Assembly (NCBI RefSeq): GCF_049587675.1
Contig: NZ_JBAVEJ010000001.1
Span: 1-5,191 of the forward strand
DNA: 5,191 nucleotides
Direction of reading: 5' to 3'
Origin: Sulfuricaulis sp049587675
GTDB lineage: Bacteria > Pseudomonadota > Gammaproteobacteria > Acidiferrobacterales > Sulfurifustaceae
In this document: piece after piece, positions 1 through 5,191 of the stretch
How the letters are laid out: the number at the start of each line of letters is the position of its first letter
Position numbering within the stretch: the stretch's first letter is position 1
Translations under genes and position numbers: made by a program
Notes under the pieces: model-generated
Seen by the model: only the letters and a program-made list of their open reading frames with translations
Databases searched by the model: none
Told to the model about the DNA's origin: nothing

Positions 1-434
1 CCTTCGTGCTCGCCATGCGCTATTTCTTCGGGCCGAAGGCGACGCTCAATTACCCGTCCGAGAAGGGCCCGCTGTCGCCGCGCTTCCGCGGCGAGCATGT
101 CCTGCGCCGCTATCCCAACGGCGAGGAACGCTGCATCGCCTGCAAGCTGTGCGAGGCGGTCTGTCCGGCGTGCGCGATTACCATCGAGTCCGAAGAACGC
201 GCCGACGGCACGCGCCGTACCACGCGCTACGATATCGACCTCTTCAAGTGCATTTACTGCGGTTTCTGCGAGGAATCGTGCCCCGTGGATTCCATCGTCG
301 AGACGCGGATTTTCGAATTCCATTTCGAGAACCGCGGCGAGCACGTGATCACCAAGGAACAACTGCTCGCCGTTGGCGACAAGTATGAAAAACAACTCGC
401 CGCGGATCGCGCGGCGGACGCGAAGTATCGTTAG
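1..434 (+). CDS. nuoI: NADH-quinone oxidoreductase subunit I (NuoI), 5' truncated by window edge
   Basis: NuoI is a ferredoxin-like subunit in the peripheral arm of complex I. Its two [4Fe-4S] clusters (N6a and N6b) pass electrons from NuoG towards NuoB and quinone. The reading frame is open from base 3 to the TAG at 432-434. The GTG at 6 is not the true start: the family is about 160 residues and begins with an amphipathic helix that is missing here, so roughly 20 residues lie upstream of the window. Counting from that GTG, two CxxCxxCxxxCP motifs are visible: Cys43/46/49/53 (CIACKLCEAVCP) and Cys82/85/88/92 (CIYCGFCEESCP). The stretch PLSPRFRGEH and the tail LAADRAADAKYR are typical of proteobacterial NuoI. 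An additional Cys56 follows the first motif (PACAI), where Leu, Gln or Met is common. The gene is the upstream member of the nuoJKLM run but is separated from nuoJ by an unusual 133-nt gap. Confidence 0.97.
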   Translation, partial: FVLAMRYFFGPKATLNYPSEKGPLSPRFRGEHVLRRYPNGEERCIACKLCEAVCPACAITIESEERADGTRRTTRYDIDLFKCIYCGFCEESCPVDSIVETRIFEFHFENRGEHVITKEQLLAVGDKYEKQLAADRAADAKYR

Positions 435-450
435 ATTATGATTGATAATG

Positions 451-476
451 AACGCCAGGACGCCAGGAACGCCAGG
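451..476 (+). repeat. Left arm: three CGCCAGG units, + orientation
   Basis: Units are AACGCCAGG (451-459), ACGCCAGG (460-467) and AACGCCAGG (468-476), giving a 9-8-9 spacing. The arm is followed by GAA, which extends the pairing with the right arm. The 9-8-9 spacing is the same as in the repeat at 4981-5006. Confidence 0.85.
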
Positions 477-524
477 GAATAATAATGATATGAATCTTTT
501 GAGCGCGAGAGTTTCTTTTGATTT

Positions 525-550
525 TCCTGGCGACCCTGGCGTCCTGGCGG
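525..550 (-). repeat. Right arm: three CGCCAGG units, - orientation
   Basis: Read on the - strand the units are ACCGCCAGG (550-542), ACGCCAGG (541-534, whose last base begins the next junction) and GTCGCCAGG, followed by AAA. More exactly, the reading from 550 down to 525 is ACCGCCAGG, ACGCCAGG, GTCGCCAGG. This has the same spacing and the same junction bases (ACC start, TC in unit three) as the CGCAAAG repeat at 4981-5006. That makes it a closer relative of that copy than the left arm is. Confidence 0.8.
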
Positions 551-567
551 TTAAAAGTTAGTTTTTT

Positions 568-1173
568 ATGGAATTCAAACAACTGATTTTTTACTTTTTT
601 GGCACGGTGCTGGTGTTCGCCGCGGCGATGGTGATCACCGTGCGCAACCCGGTGAAGGCGGCGCTGTTTCTGGTGCTGACTTTCGTGAGCGCCGCCGGGC
701 TGTGGCTGTTGCTGCAGGCTGAGTTCCTCGCCATCGCGCTGGTGCTGGTGTACGTCGGCGCGGTGATGGTGCTGTTCCTGTTCGTGGTCATGATGCTCGA
801 CATCAACCTGGTGCGCCTGCGCGAAGGTTTTGGCGAATACCTCCCGATCGGTGGACTGGTGGCGGTGCTGCTGGTAGCGGAAATGGTAATTATCATTGGC
901 TCGGACCATTTCAGTCCGGCGCAGATGCCGGACCCTGGCTCATTGCCCGCGGGCCACAGCAACACGCGCGAACTCGGGCGTCTGTTGTATACGGTCTACG
1001 CCTACCCGTTCGAAATCGCGGCGGCCATCCTGCTGACGGCCATTGTGGCGGCGATCGCGCTCACGCTGCGTGGCCGCAAGGACACCAAGTACCAGAATCC
1101 GGCGCAGCAGATCAATATTAATCCGCGCGAGCGCATGCGCGTGATCAAGATGCCGTCGGAAAAAAAGGGCTGA
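568..1173 (+). CDS. nuoJ: NADH-quinone oxidoreductase subunit J (NuoJ)
   Basis: NuoJ (mitochondrial ND6) is an integral membrane subunit near the junction of the peripheral and membrane arms. Its third helix takes part in coupling quinone reduction to proton translocation. The 201-residue product has five hydrophobic segments, at about 5-24, 29-49, 53-77, 92-111 and 147-167. The third, LVLVYVGAVMVLFLFVVMML (residues 58-77), is the family's most conserved region, with Tyr62 and Gly64. A polar tail from about 168, ending MPSEKKG, is cytoplasmic and variable in the family. The ATG at 568 is the only reasonable start: an in-frame TAG lies at 559-561, and the N-terminus MEFKQLIFYFF matches the family. 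No Shine-Dalgarno sequence is visible in 553-567, which is A/T only apart from two G. Translation may depend on the unstructured U-rich leader just below the repeat hairpin. nuoK follows after 34 nt. Confidence 0.97.
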   Translation: MEFKQLIFYFFGTVLVFAAAMVITVRNPVKAALFLVLTFVSAAGLWLLLQAEFLAIALVLVYVGAVMVLFLFVVMMLDINLVRLREGFGEYLPIGGLVAVLLVAEMVIIIGSDHFSPAQMPDPGSLPAGHSNTRELGRLLYTVYAYPFEIAAAILLTAIVAAIALTLRGRKDTKYQNPAQQININPRERMRVIKMPSEKKG

Positions 1174-1195
1174 GCCGTACGATGTACAAAAAAAC

Positions 1196-1207
1196 AAGGG
1201 GGGGGCG
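1196..1207 (+). promoter_or_regulatory. Ribosome binding site of nuoK within a G8 run
   Basis: AAGG at 1196-1199 lies 8 nt before the nuoK ATG and merges into eight consecutive G residues (1198-1205). A run of seven A (1188-1194) sits just upstream. The site is purine-rich and should be effective, but homopolymer length variation would change its spacing. Confidence 0.6.
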
Positions 1208-1513
1208 ATGATACCGTTGGCGCATTACCTGATACTCGGGGCGATCCTATTCTCCCTGAGCGTCGTCGGCATTTTTCTCAACCGCAAGAACCTCGTCATC
1301 CTGCTGATGGCGATCGAGCTCATGTTGCTGGCCGTCAATCTCAACTTCATTGCATTCTCGCATTACCTCGGCGACACCGCGGGGCAGGTATTCGTGTTCT
1401 TCATCCTCACGGTGGCCGCGGCCGAATCGGCCATCGGGCTTGCCATCTTGGTGGTGGTGTTTCGCAACCGCCAGTCCATCAACGTTGAAGACCTGAGCAG
1501 TCTCAAAGGCTAG
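1208..1513 (+). CDS. nuoK: NADH-quinone oxidoreductase subunit K (NuoK)
   Basis: NuoK (mitochondrial ND4L) is a three-helix membrane subunit that, with NuoJ and NuoA, forms part of the proton path between the quinone cavity and the antiporter-like subunits. The 101-residue length is standard for proteobacteria. Hydrophobic segments lie at about 5-23, 28-50 and 60-85. The two buried glutamates essential in the family are present: Glu37 in helix 2 (AIELML) and Glu73 in helix 3 (AAESAIGLA), corresponding to Glu36 and Glu72 of E. coli. The C-terminus NVEDLSSLKG is the usual proteobacterial ending. The start ATG fits the family N-terminus and has a purine-rich site upstream. Only three nucleotides separate its TAG stop from the nuoL ATG, so translation of the two is probably coupled. 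Confidence 0.97.
   Translation: MIPLAHYLILGAILFSLSVVGIFLNRKNLVILLMAIELMLLAVNLNFIAFSHYLGDTAGQVFVFFILTVAAAESAIGLAILVVVFRNRQSINVEDLSSLKG
1505..1509 (+). promoter_or_regulatory. Ribosome binding site of nuoL inside the nuoK 3' end
   Basis: AAAGG at 1505-1509, within the last codons of nuoK (LKG), sits 7 nt before the nuoL ATG at 1517. It supports that start and implies termination-reinitiation coupling between the two genes. Confidence 0.6.
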
Positions 1514-1516
1514 GCC

Positions 1517-3487
1517 ATGTCCGGATTCGACATCGACTTCAAACTGATCTACCTCGTGATTCCGCTGTCCTGTCTCGCGGGCTCGGTATTGGCCGGGCTG
1601 CTCGGCTGGAAAATCGGGCGCGTCGGCGCGCACACGGTAACGATCCTCGGTGTCGCCGTGGCGTTCGCGCTCTCGGCTTTCGTGGTTTTGCCGGACGTGC
1701 TGGCAGGCAATGTTTTTAATGGCCCGATCTACACCTGGGGCGTCTCCGGCGGCATTCCGCTCGAGGTCGGATTTCTGATCGACCCGCTGTCGGCGCTGAT
1801 GATGGTCGTCGTCACCTTCGTCTCGCTTATGGTGCACATCTACACCATCGGCTACATGCACGACGACCCCGGTTACCAGCGGTTTTTCAGCTACATCGCG
1901 CTGTTCACCTTCTCGATGCTGATGCTGGTGATGTCGAACAATTTCCTGCAGCTGTTCTTCGGCTGGGAGGCGGTGGGACTGATGTCCTACCTGCTTATCG
2001 GCTTCTGGTTCACGCGTCCCACGGCGACCTACGCCCAGCTCAAGGCCTTCCTCGTCAATCGCGTGGGCGATTTCGGTTTCCTGCTCGGCATCGCGGCGAT
2101 CTACATGACCTTCGGCACGCTCGACTACGGCGCGGTATTCTCCATCGCCCCGCAGATGGCCGCCAAAACCATCCAGGTGTTCCCGGGCGTGGACTGGAAT
2201 CTCCTGACGCTCACCTGCATCCTGCTGTTCATCGGCGCGATGGGTAAATCGGCGCAGGTGCCGCTGCACGTGTGGTTGCCCGACTCGATGGAAGGCCCGA
2301 CGCCGATTTCGGCGTTGATCCACGCCGCCACCATGGTGACCGCCGGCATCTTCATGGTGGCGCGCATGTCGCCGCTGTACGAACTTTCCGAGACGGCGTT
2401 GTCGGTGGTGCTGGTGATCGGCGCGCTGACGGCGTTTCTCATGGGACTCGTCGGCATCGTGCAGAACGACATCAAACGCGTGATCGCCTACTCGACGCTC
2501 TCCCAGCTCGGCTACATGATGGTCGCGCTCGGCGCTTCGGCCTATAGCGTGGGAATTTTCCATCTGATGACGCACGCCTTCTTCAAGGCATTGTTATTTC
2601 TTGCCGCGGGTTCGGTGATTATCGCCCTGCATCACGAGCAGGACATGCGCAAGATGGGCGGCCTGCGCCGGCGCATGCCAATTACCTTCTTCACCGTCTG
2701 GGTGGGTTCGCTCGCGCTCGCCGGCATTCCGCCTTTCGCCGGTTTTTTCTCCAAGGACCTGATCATCGAGGCGGTGTACACTTCGCATCTTCCCGGCAGC
2801 GGCTTTGCCTATGCCGCGGTGCTGGCCGGTGTGTTCGTGACGGCGTTTTACTCGTTCCGCCTGCTGTTCATGACGTTTTACGGCAAGCCGCGCATGGACG
2901 AGCACACCTACAAGCATGTGAAGGAATCGCCCTGGGTGGTGACCGTGCCACTGGTGCTGCTGGCGGTGCCCTCGCTGCTGGCCGGTTTCATGACCATCGA
3001 TCCGCTGATTTTCGGCGGCTACTTCGCCGATTCCATCAAAGTCCTGCCCGCGCACGACGTCATCCGGGAGATTGGCGAGCATTACCAGGGTGTCGCCCCT
3101 TTCATCGCCCACGGACTGCAATCCGCGCCGTTCCTGCTCGCGGTCGCGGGTATCGGCCTCGCGTGGTTCATGTACATCCGTTATCCGTTCCTGCCCGGTC
3201 AGATTCGTGAAAAGGCCGGCGCCATCTACACGCTGTTGCTGCGCAAGTATTTTGTGGACGAATTCAACGAGTTCGTGTTCGCCGGCGGCGCGCGCGCCAT
3301 CGGGCGCGTTCTTTGGAAGATTGGCGACGTGAAGCTGATTGACGGCCTGGCGGTGAACGGTACCGCGCGCGTGATCGGCTGGGCGTCCTCGGTCATGCGC
3401 CACATCCAGACGGGATATGTGTATCACTATGCATTTGCCATGATCCTGGGACTGTTTTTGCTCATCACCTTCTTCCTGCACCGCTGA
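1517..3487 (+). CDS. nuoL: NADH-quinone oxidoreductase subunit L (NuoL), proton-pumping
   Basis: NuoL (mitochondrial ND5) is the distal antiporter-like subunit of the membrane arm, related to the Mrp antiporter subunit MrpA, and is thought to carry one of the pumped protons. The 656-residue product is within the family range. Key charged residues are present: Glu151 (FFGWEAVGL) and Asp185 (NRVGDFGF) on the first half-channel, Lys244 (GAMGKSAQVP), His269 (LIHAATMV), Lys357 (FFKALLF) and Lys413 (FFSKDLI). These match Glu144, Asp178, Lys229, Lys342 and Lys399 of E. coli with a steady offset. The C-terminal part, about 561-625, corresponds to the long amphipathic lateral helix (KYFVDEFNEFVF followed by DGLAVNG) that runs along NuoM and NuoN. 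A last membrane helix follows at about 638-654 (QTGYVYHYAFAMILGLF). No frameshift or missing block is seen. The nuoM ATG begins three nucleotides after its stop. Confidence 0.98.
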   Translation: MSGFDIDFKLIYLVIPLSCLAGSVLAGLLGWKIGRVGAHTVTILGVAVAFALSAFVVLPDVLAGNVFNGPIYTWGVSGGIPLEVGFLIDPLSALMMVVVTFVSLMVHIYTIGYMHDDPGYQRFFSYIALFTFSMLMLVMSNNFLQLFFGWEAVGLMSYLLIGFWFTRPTATYAQLKAFLVNRVGDFGFLLGIAAIYMTFGTLDYGAVFSIAPQMAAKTIQVFPGVDWNLLTLTCILLFIGAMGKSAQVPLHVWLPDSMEGPTPISALIHAATMVTAGIFMVARMSPLYELSETALSVVLVIGALTAFLMGLVGIVQNDIKRVIAYSTLSQLGYMMVALGASAYSVGIFHLMTHAFFKALLFLAAGSVIIALHHEQDMRKMGGLRRRMPITFFTVWVGSLALAGIPPFAGFFSKDLIIEAVYTSHLPGSGFAYAAVLAGVFVTAFYSFRLLFMTFYGKPRMDEHTYKHVKESPWVVTVPLVLLAVPSLLAGFMTIDPLIFGGYFADSIKVLPAHDVIREIGEHYQGVAPFIAHGLQSAPFLLAVAGIGLAWFMYIRYPFLPGQIREKAGAIYTLLLRKYFVDEFNEFVFAGGARAIGRVLWKIGDVKLIDGLAVNGTARVIGWASSVMRHIQTGYVYHYAFAMILGLFLLITFFLHR

Positions 3488-3490
3488 GCC

Positions 3491-4969
3491 ATGCTAGCCG
3501 ACCACCTTTTAAGCTTTGCCATCTTCCTGCCGATTCTCGGCGGGGTGGCGGTGCTTGCCACCGGCAGTGACCGCAATGCCGACTACGCGCGACAGCTGAG
3601 CCTCGCGGTAGCCGTCCTGACCTTCCTCGTGACGCTGCCGCTTTATGCCGGCTTCCATACCGGTACAGCCGCGATGCAGTTCGTCGAGGACCACGCCTGG
3701 ATCGATGCTTTCCGGGTCCGCTATCGCCTGGGCATCGACGGCATTTCATTATTACTCATCCTGCTCACGAGTTTCAGTACCGTGCTCGTCGTCATCTCCG
3801 CCTGGAAATCGATCGATAAAAAAGTCGCGCAATACCATGCCTCATTCCTCGTCATGGAAGGGCTCATGATCGGCGTTTTCAGCGCGCTCGACGGCATCCT
3901 GTTCTACGTCTTCTGGGAGGCCATGCTGGTGCCGATGTTTCTCATCATCGGCCTGTGGGGTGGGCAGAACCGCGTTTACGCCACCATCAAGTTCTTCCTT
4001 TATACCTTTCTCGGCTCGGTGCTGATGCTGGTGGCCATGATTTACCTTTATTTCAAGGCCGGCAGTTTCGACATCCTGGCGTGGCATGACCTGAAACTCG
4101 GGCTTCACGCGCAGATACTAATATTCCTGGCGTTCCTGGCCGCGTTCGCGGTCAAGGTGCCGATGTGGCCGGTGCACACCTGGCTGCCGGACGCGCATGT
4201 CGAGGCGCCCACGGGCGGTTCGGTGATCCTGGCGGCGATCATGCTGAAGATGGGCGCTTACGGTTTCCTGCGTTTCTCGCTGCCGATCCTGCCGGACGCT
4301 TCGCATCAGCTGGCATGGCTCATGATCGCGCTGTCGCTGATCGCGGTGGTTTACATCGGCCTCGTGGCATTGGTGCAGGAGGACATGAAGAAGCTGATCG
4401 CGTACTCCTCGATCGCCCACATGGGTTTCGTGACGCTGGGATTTTTCATATTTAACACCCAGGGCCTCGAAGGCGGCATCGCGCAGATGATCTCGCACGG
4501 TTTCGTCTCCGGCGCATTGTTTCTGTGCGTCGGTGTCATGTATGACCGATTGCACTCGCGCATGATCAAGGACTACGGCGGGGTGGCCAACCGCATGCCG
4601 GTGTTCGCCTCCTTCATGATGCTGTTTGCCATGGCCAACGCCGGCCTGCCCGGCACGTCCGGTTTCGTGGGCGAATTCCTGGTAATCCTGGGCGCGTTCC
4701 AGGTGAATATTTGGTATGCCTTCGCCGCCGCGACCACGCTAGTCTTCGGCGCCGCGTATACGCTGTGGATGTACAAACGCGTGCTGTTTGGCGAGGTCGG
4801 CAATGCCAAGGTCGCGGAACTGACGGATGCGACGCCGCGCGAAATCGTGTTTCTCACGCTGCTCGCGGTCGCGGTGCTGGCGATGGGGTTGTGGCCGTAT
4901 CCGTTCCTCGACGTGATGCACGCGTCGGTGGACCACCTGCTGCAGCAGGCAACGATTTCTAAATTGTAA
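3491..4969 (+). CDS. nuoM: NADH-quinone oxidoreductase subunit M (NuoM), proton-pumping
   Basis: NuoM (mitochondrial ND4) is the middle antiporter-like subunit of the membrane arm. The 492-residue length is normal and the membrane helices continue to the C-terminus. Conserved charged residues in the channel are intact: Glu143 (FYVFWEAMLVP), Lys222 (FAVKVPMWPVHTWLPD), Lys253 (MLKMGAYG) and Glu395 (GFVGEFL). They correspond to Glu144, Lys234, Lys265 and Glu407 of E. coli. His229 and His236 flank the HTWLPDAHVEAPT signature. The ATG at 3491 is three nucleotides after the nuoL stop and lacks a clear Shine-Dalgarno sequence, so initiation is probably coupled to nuoL termination. In most proteobacteria nuoN follows at once. 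Here a repeat and a GxxExxY gene follow, and nuoN is not within the window. No terminator hairpin is visible after the TAA. Confidence 0.98.
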   Translation: MLADHLLSFAIFLPILGGVAVLATGSDRNADYARQLSLAVAVLTFLVTLPLYAGFHTGTAAMQFVEDHAWIDAFRVRYRLGIDGISLLLILLTSFSTVLVVISAWKSIDKKVAQYHASFLVMEGLMIGVFSALDGILFYVFWEAMLVPMFLIIGLWGGQNRVYATIKFFLYTFLGSVLMLVAMIYLYFKAGSFDILAWHDLKLGLHAQILIFLAFLAAFAVKVPMWPVHTWLPDAHVEAPTGGSVILAAIMLKMGAYGFLRFSLPILPDASHQLAWLMIALSLIAVVYIGLVALVQEDMKKLIAYSSIAHMGFVTLGFFIFNTQGLEGGIAQMISHGFVSGALFLCVGVMYDRLHSRMIKDYGGVANRMPVFASFMMLFAMANAGLPGTSGFVGEFLVILGAFQVNIWYAFAAATTLVFGAAYTLWMYKRVLFGEVGNAKVAELTDATPREIVFLTLLAVAVLAMGLWPYPFLDVMHASVDHLLQQATISKL

Positions 4970-4980
4970 AGCGTATGTTC

Positions 4981-5011
4981 ACCGCAAAGACGCAAAGATC
5001 GCAAAGAAAGG
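4981..5011 (+). repeat. Three-unit CGCAAAG repeat between nuoM and the GxxExxY gene
   Basis: Units are ACCGCAAAG (4981-4989), ACGCAAAG (4990-4997) and ATCGCAAAG (4998-5006), followed by AAAGG. The 9-8-9 spacing and the junction bases equal those of the nuoI-nuoJ right arm read on the - strand. The only systematic difference is AAAG in place of CAGG in each unit. The copy begins 11 nt after the nuoM stop and points towards the GxxExxY gene, as a left end would. If the element is an inverted pair like the one at 451-552, the opposite copy should lie downstream of that gene, outside the window. I recall repeats of this general type in many environmental genomes but cannot verify it here. Confidence 0.8.
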
Positions 5012-5027
5012 CAATTAAGAATTAGAA

Positions 5028-5060
5028 ATGAAAAATCAGTCCTATGTTAAAAGAAGATGA
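5028..5060 (+). other. Ten-codon upstream ORF overlapping the GxxExxY start
   Basis: ATG at 5028 opens a reading frame MKNQSYVKRR ending in TGA at 5058-5060, which overlaps the first codons of the GxxExxY gene in another frame. It has no good ribosome binding site of its own. It could couple translation of the downstream gene, which also lacks a clear site, but chance in an AT-rich leader is as likely. Confidence 0.2.
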
Positions 5061-5191
5061 ACTTTCAAATGAGATTATTGGAGCGGCGATAGAGGTTCAT
5101 CGAAATCTTGGGCCAGGGTTGCTGGAATCTGTGTATGAAGAATGTCTTTGTTATGAGTTCGTAAACCGTGGAATAAAGCATAAGAGACAGA
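5044..5191 (+). CDS. GxxExxY family protein (PD-(D/E)XK nuclease-like), 3' truncated by window edge
   Basis: The first 49 residues are visible. They match the N-terminal half of GxxExxY proteins (Pfam PDDEXK_3 group), usually about 120-140 residues, a family related to PD-(D/E)XK nucleases with no well-established biological role. The diagnostic pattern is present: IIGAAIEVHRNLGPG at about 11-25, then Gly25, Glu28 and Tyr31 (GLLESVY), then YEECLCYEF. Glu28 is the likely early acidic residue. The later Asp and ExK residues lie beyond the window, so intactness cannot be judged. ATG 5044 is chosen because an in-frame TGA lies at 5029-5031 and MLKEDELSN is a usual family start; no strong Shine-Dalgarno precedes it. 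GC content is about 39% by hand count (58 of 148), clearly lower than the nuo genes, and codons such as AGA, ATA and TTA appear. This points to horizontal acquisition and to a role unrelated to complex I. Confidence 0.9.
   Translation, partial: MLKEDELSNEIIGAAIEVHRNLGPGLLESVYEECLCYEFVNRGIKHKRQ

Larger units (their letters stand above)
451..552. repeat. Inverted-repeat element filling the nuoI-nuoJ gap (MITE/REP-doublet-like)
   Basis: Two arms, 451-479 and 523-552, are near-perfect reverse complements around a 43-nt AT-richer centre. Each arm holds three tandem units ending CGCCAGG. By hand pairing there are 26 Watson-Crick pairs plus one G-U, interrupted by one single-base bulge (an extra G near 550) and a 2x2 internal loop (468-469 against 533-534). 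The centre has no open reading frame, but holds an 8-nt direct repeat TCTTTTGA at 495-502 and 514-521. Arm-centre-arm organisation inside an otherwise compact operon suggests an inserted non-autonomous repeat. No target-site duplication is obvious. Transcribed as RNA it would fold into a long hairpin between nuoI and nuoJ. Its right arm shares a frame with the repeat after nuoM. Confidence 0.85.

Noticed and set aside
435..449. Small inverted repeat ATTAT-GATTG-ATAAT just before the left arm
   Set aside because: Five A/T pairs around a 5-nt loop is too weak to be a terminator or operator without other support.
436..909. Antisense open frame running through the nuoI-nuoJ repeat and nuoJ
   Set aside because: It is rich in His, Gln and Arg and has no recognisable domain. 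It exists because nuoJ lacks stops on that strand.
1161..1167. A AAA AAG slippery heptamer near the end of nuoJ, in the frame used by dnaX-type -1 frameshifting
   Set aside because: The extension in the -1 frame gives no recognisable sequence, there is no clear stimulatory structure, and Glu-Lys-Lys-Gly is an ordinary tail. Probably a chance Lys-Lys.
1247..2575. Antisense open frame of 442 codons opposite nuoK and nuoL
   Set aside because: Its product is a His/Arg/Glu/Gln-rich string typical of the reverse strand of GC-rich membrane protein genes. It overlaps fully conserved nuoK and nuoL and resembles no family I know.
2594..3481. Antisense open frame of 295 codons opposite nuoL
   Set aside because: Same low-complexity charged composition; it is a shadow of the nuoL codon pattern.
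4124..4140. TTCCTGGCG followed by TTCCTGGC in nuoM, matching part of the CGCCAGG repeat on the - strand
   Set aside because: It encodes FLAFLA in a conserved helix just before the KVPMWPVHTW region, has only two units, and is explained by coding.
4967..5043. Possible terminator after nuoM
   Set aside because: No GC-rich hairpin with a T run is present. The gap holds only the CGCAAAG repeat and an AT-rich leader.

Overview
This window carries the 3' part of a respiratory complex I (NADH:quinone oxidoreductase, NDH-1) operon, all on the + strand, in the order nuoI (5' end cut off by the window edge), nuoJ, nuoK, nuoL, nuoM. It is followed by the 5' part of a GxxExxY-family gene that is not part of complex I. 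Gene order and protein sequence (NuoI with YPNGEERCIACKLCEAVCP, NuoK ending NVEDLSSLKG) fit a GC-rich beta- or gammaproteobacterium; I cannot name the genus. No promoter or rho-independent terminator of the nuo operon is visible. The promoter presumably lies upstream of the window.

Layout: NuoI supplies two [4Fe-4S] centres of the peripheral arm. NuoJ and NuoK are small membrane subunits that link the quinone site to the antiporter-like subunits. NuoL and NuoM are two of the three large proton-pumping subunits. The third, nuoN, normally follows nuoM directly. Here nuoM is followed by a repeat and a GxxExxY gene, so nuoN is either further downstream or elsewhere. nuoJ-K-L-M are spaced 34, 3 and 3 nt apart. 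The nuoI-nuoJ gap is 133 nt and is almost filled by an inverted-repeat element.

The unusual content is in the two non-coding gaps. The nuoI-nuoJ gap holds two opposed copies of a three-unit repeat built from about 8-9 nt units ending CGCCAGG. The nuoM-GxxExxY gap holds one copy of a three-unit repeat with the same frame, but every unit ends CGCAAAG. Reverse-complementing the nuoI-nuoJ right arm and aligning it to the nuoM copy gives 19 of 26 identical positions. Six of the seven differences are the same AAAG-to-CAGG change repeated in all three units. This suggests one family of short repeats with different 'dialects'. One member may flank a GxxExxY (PD-(D/E)XK-like) gene, and the other is a gene-less inverted pair resembling a MITE or REP doublet. 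The GxxExxY fragment has about 39% GC by hand count, clearly lower than the surrounding nuo genes, which fits acquisition by transfer. Whether protein and repeat form a functional pair is inference. No gap in the window exceeds 300 bases.
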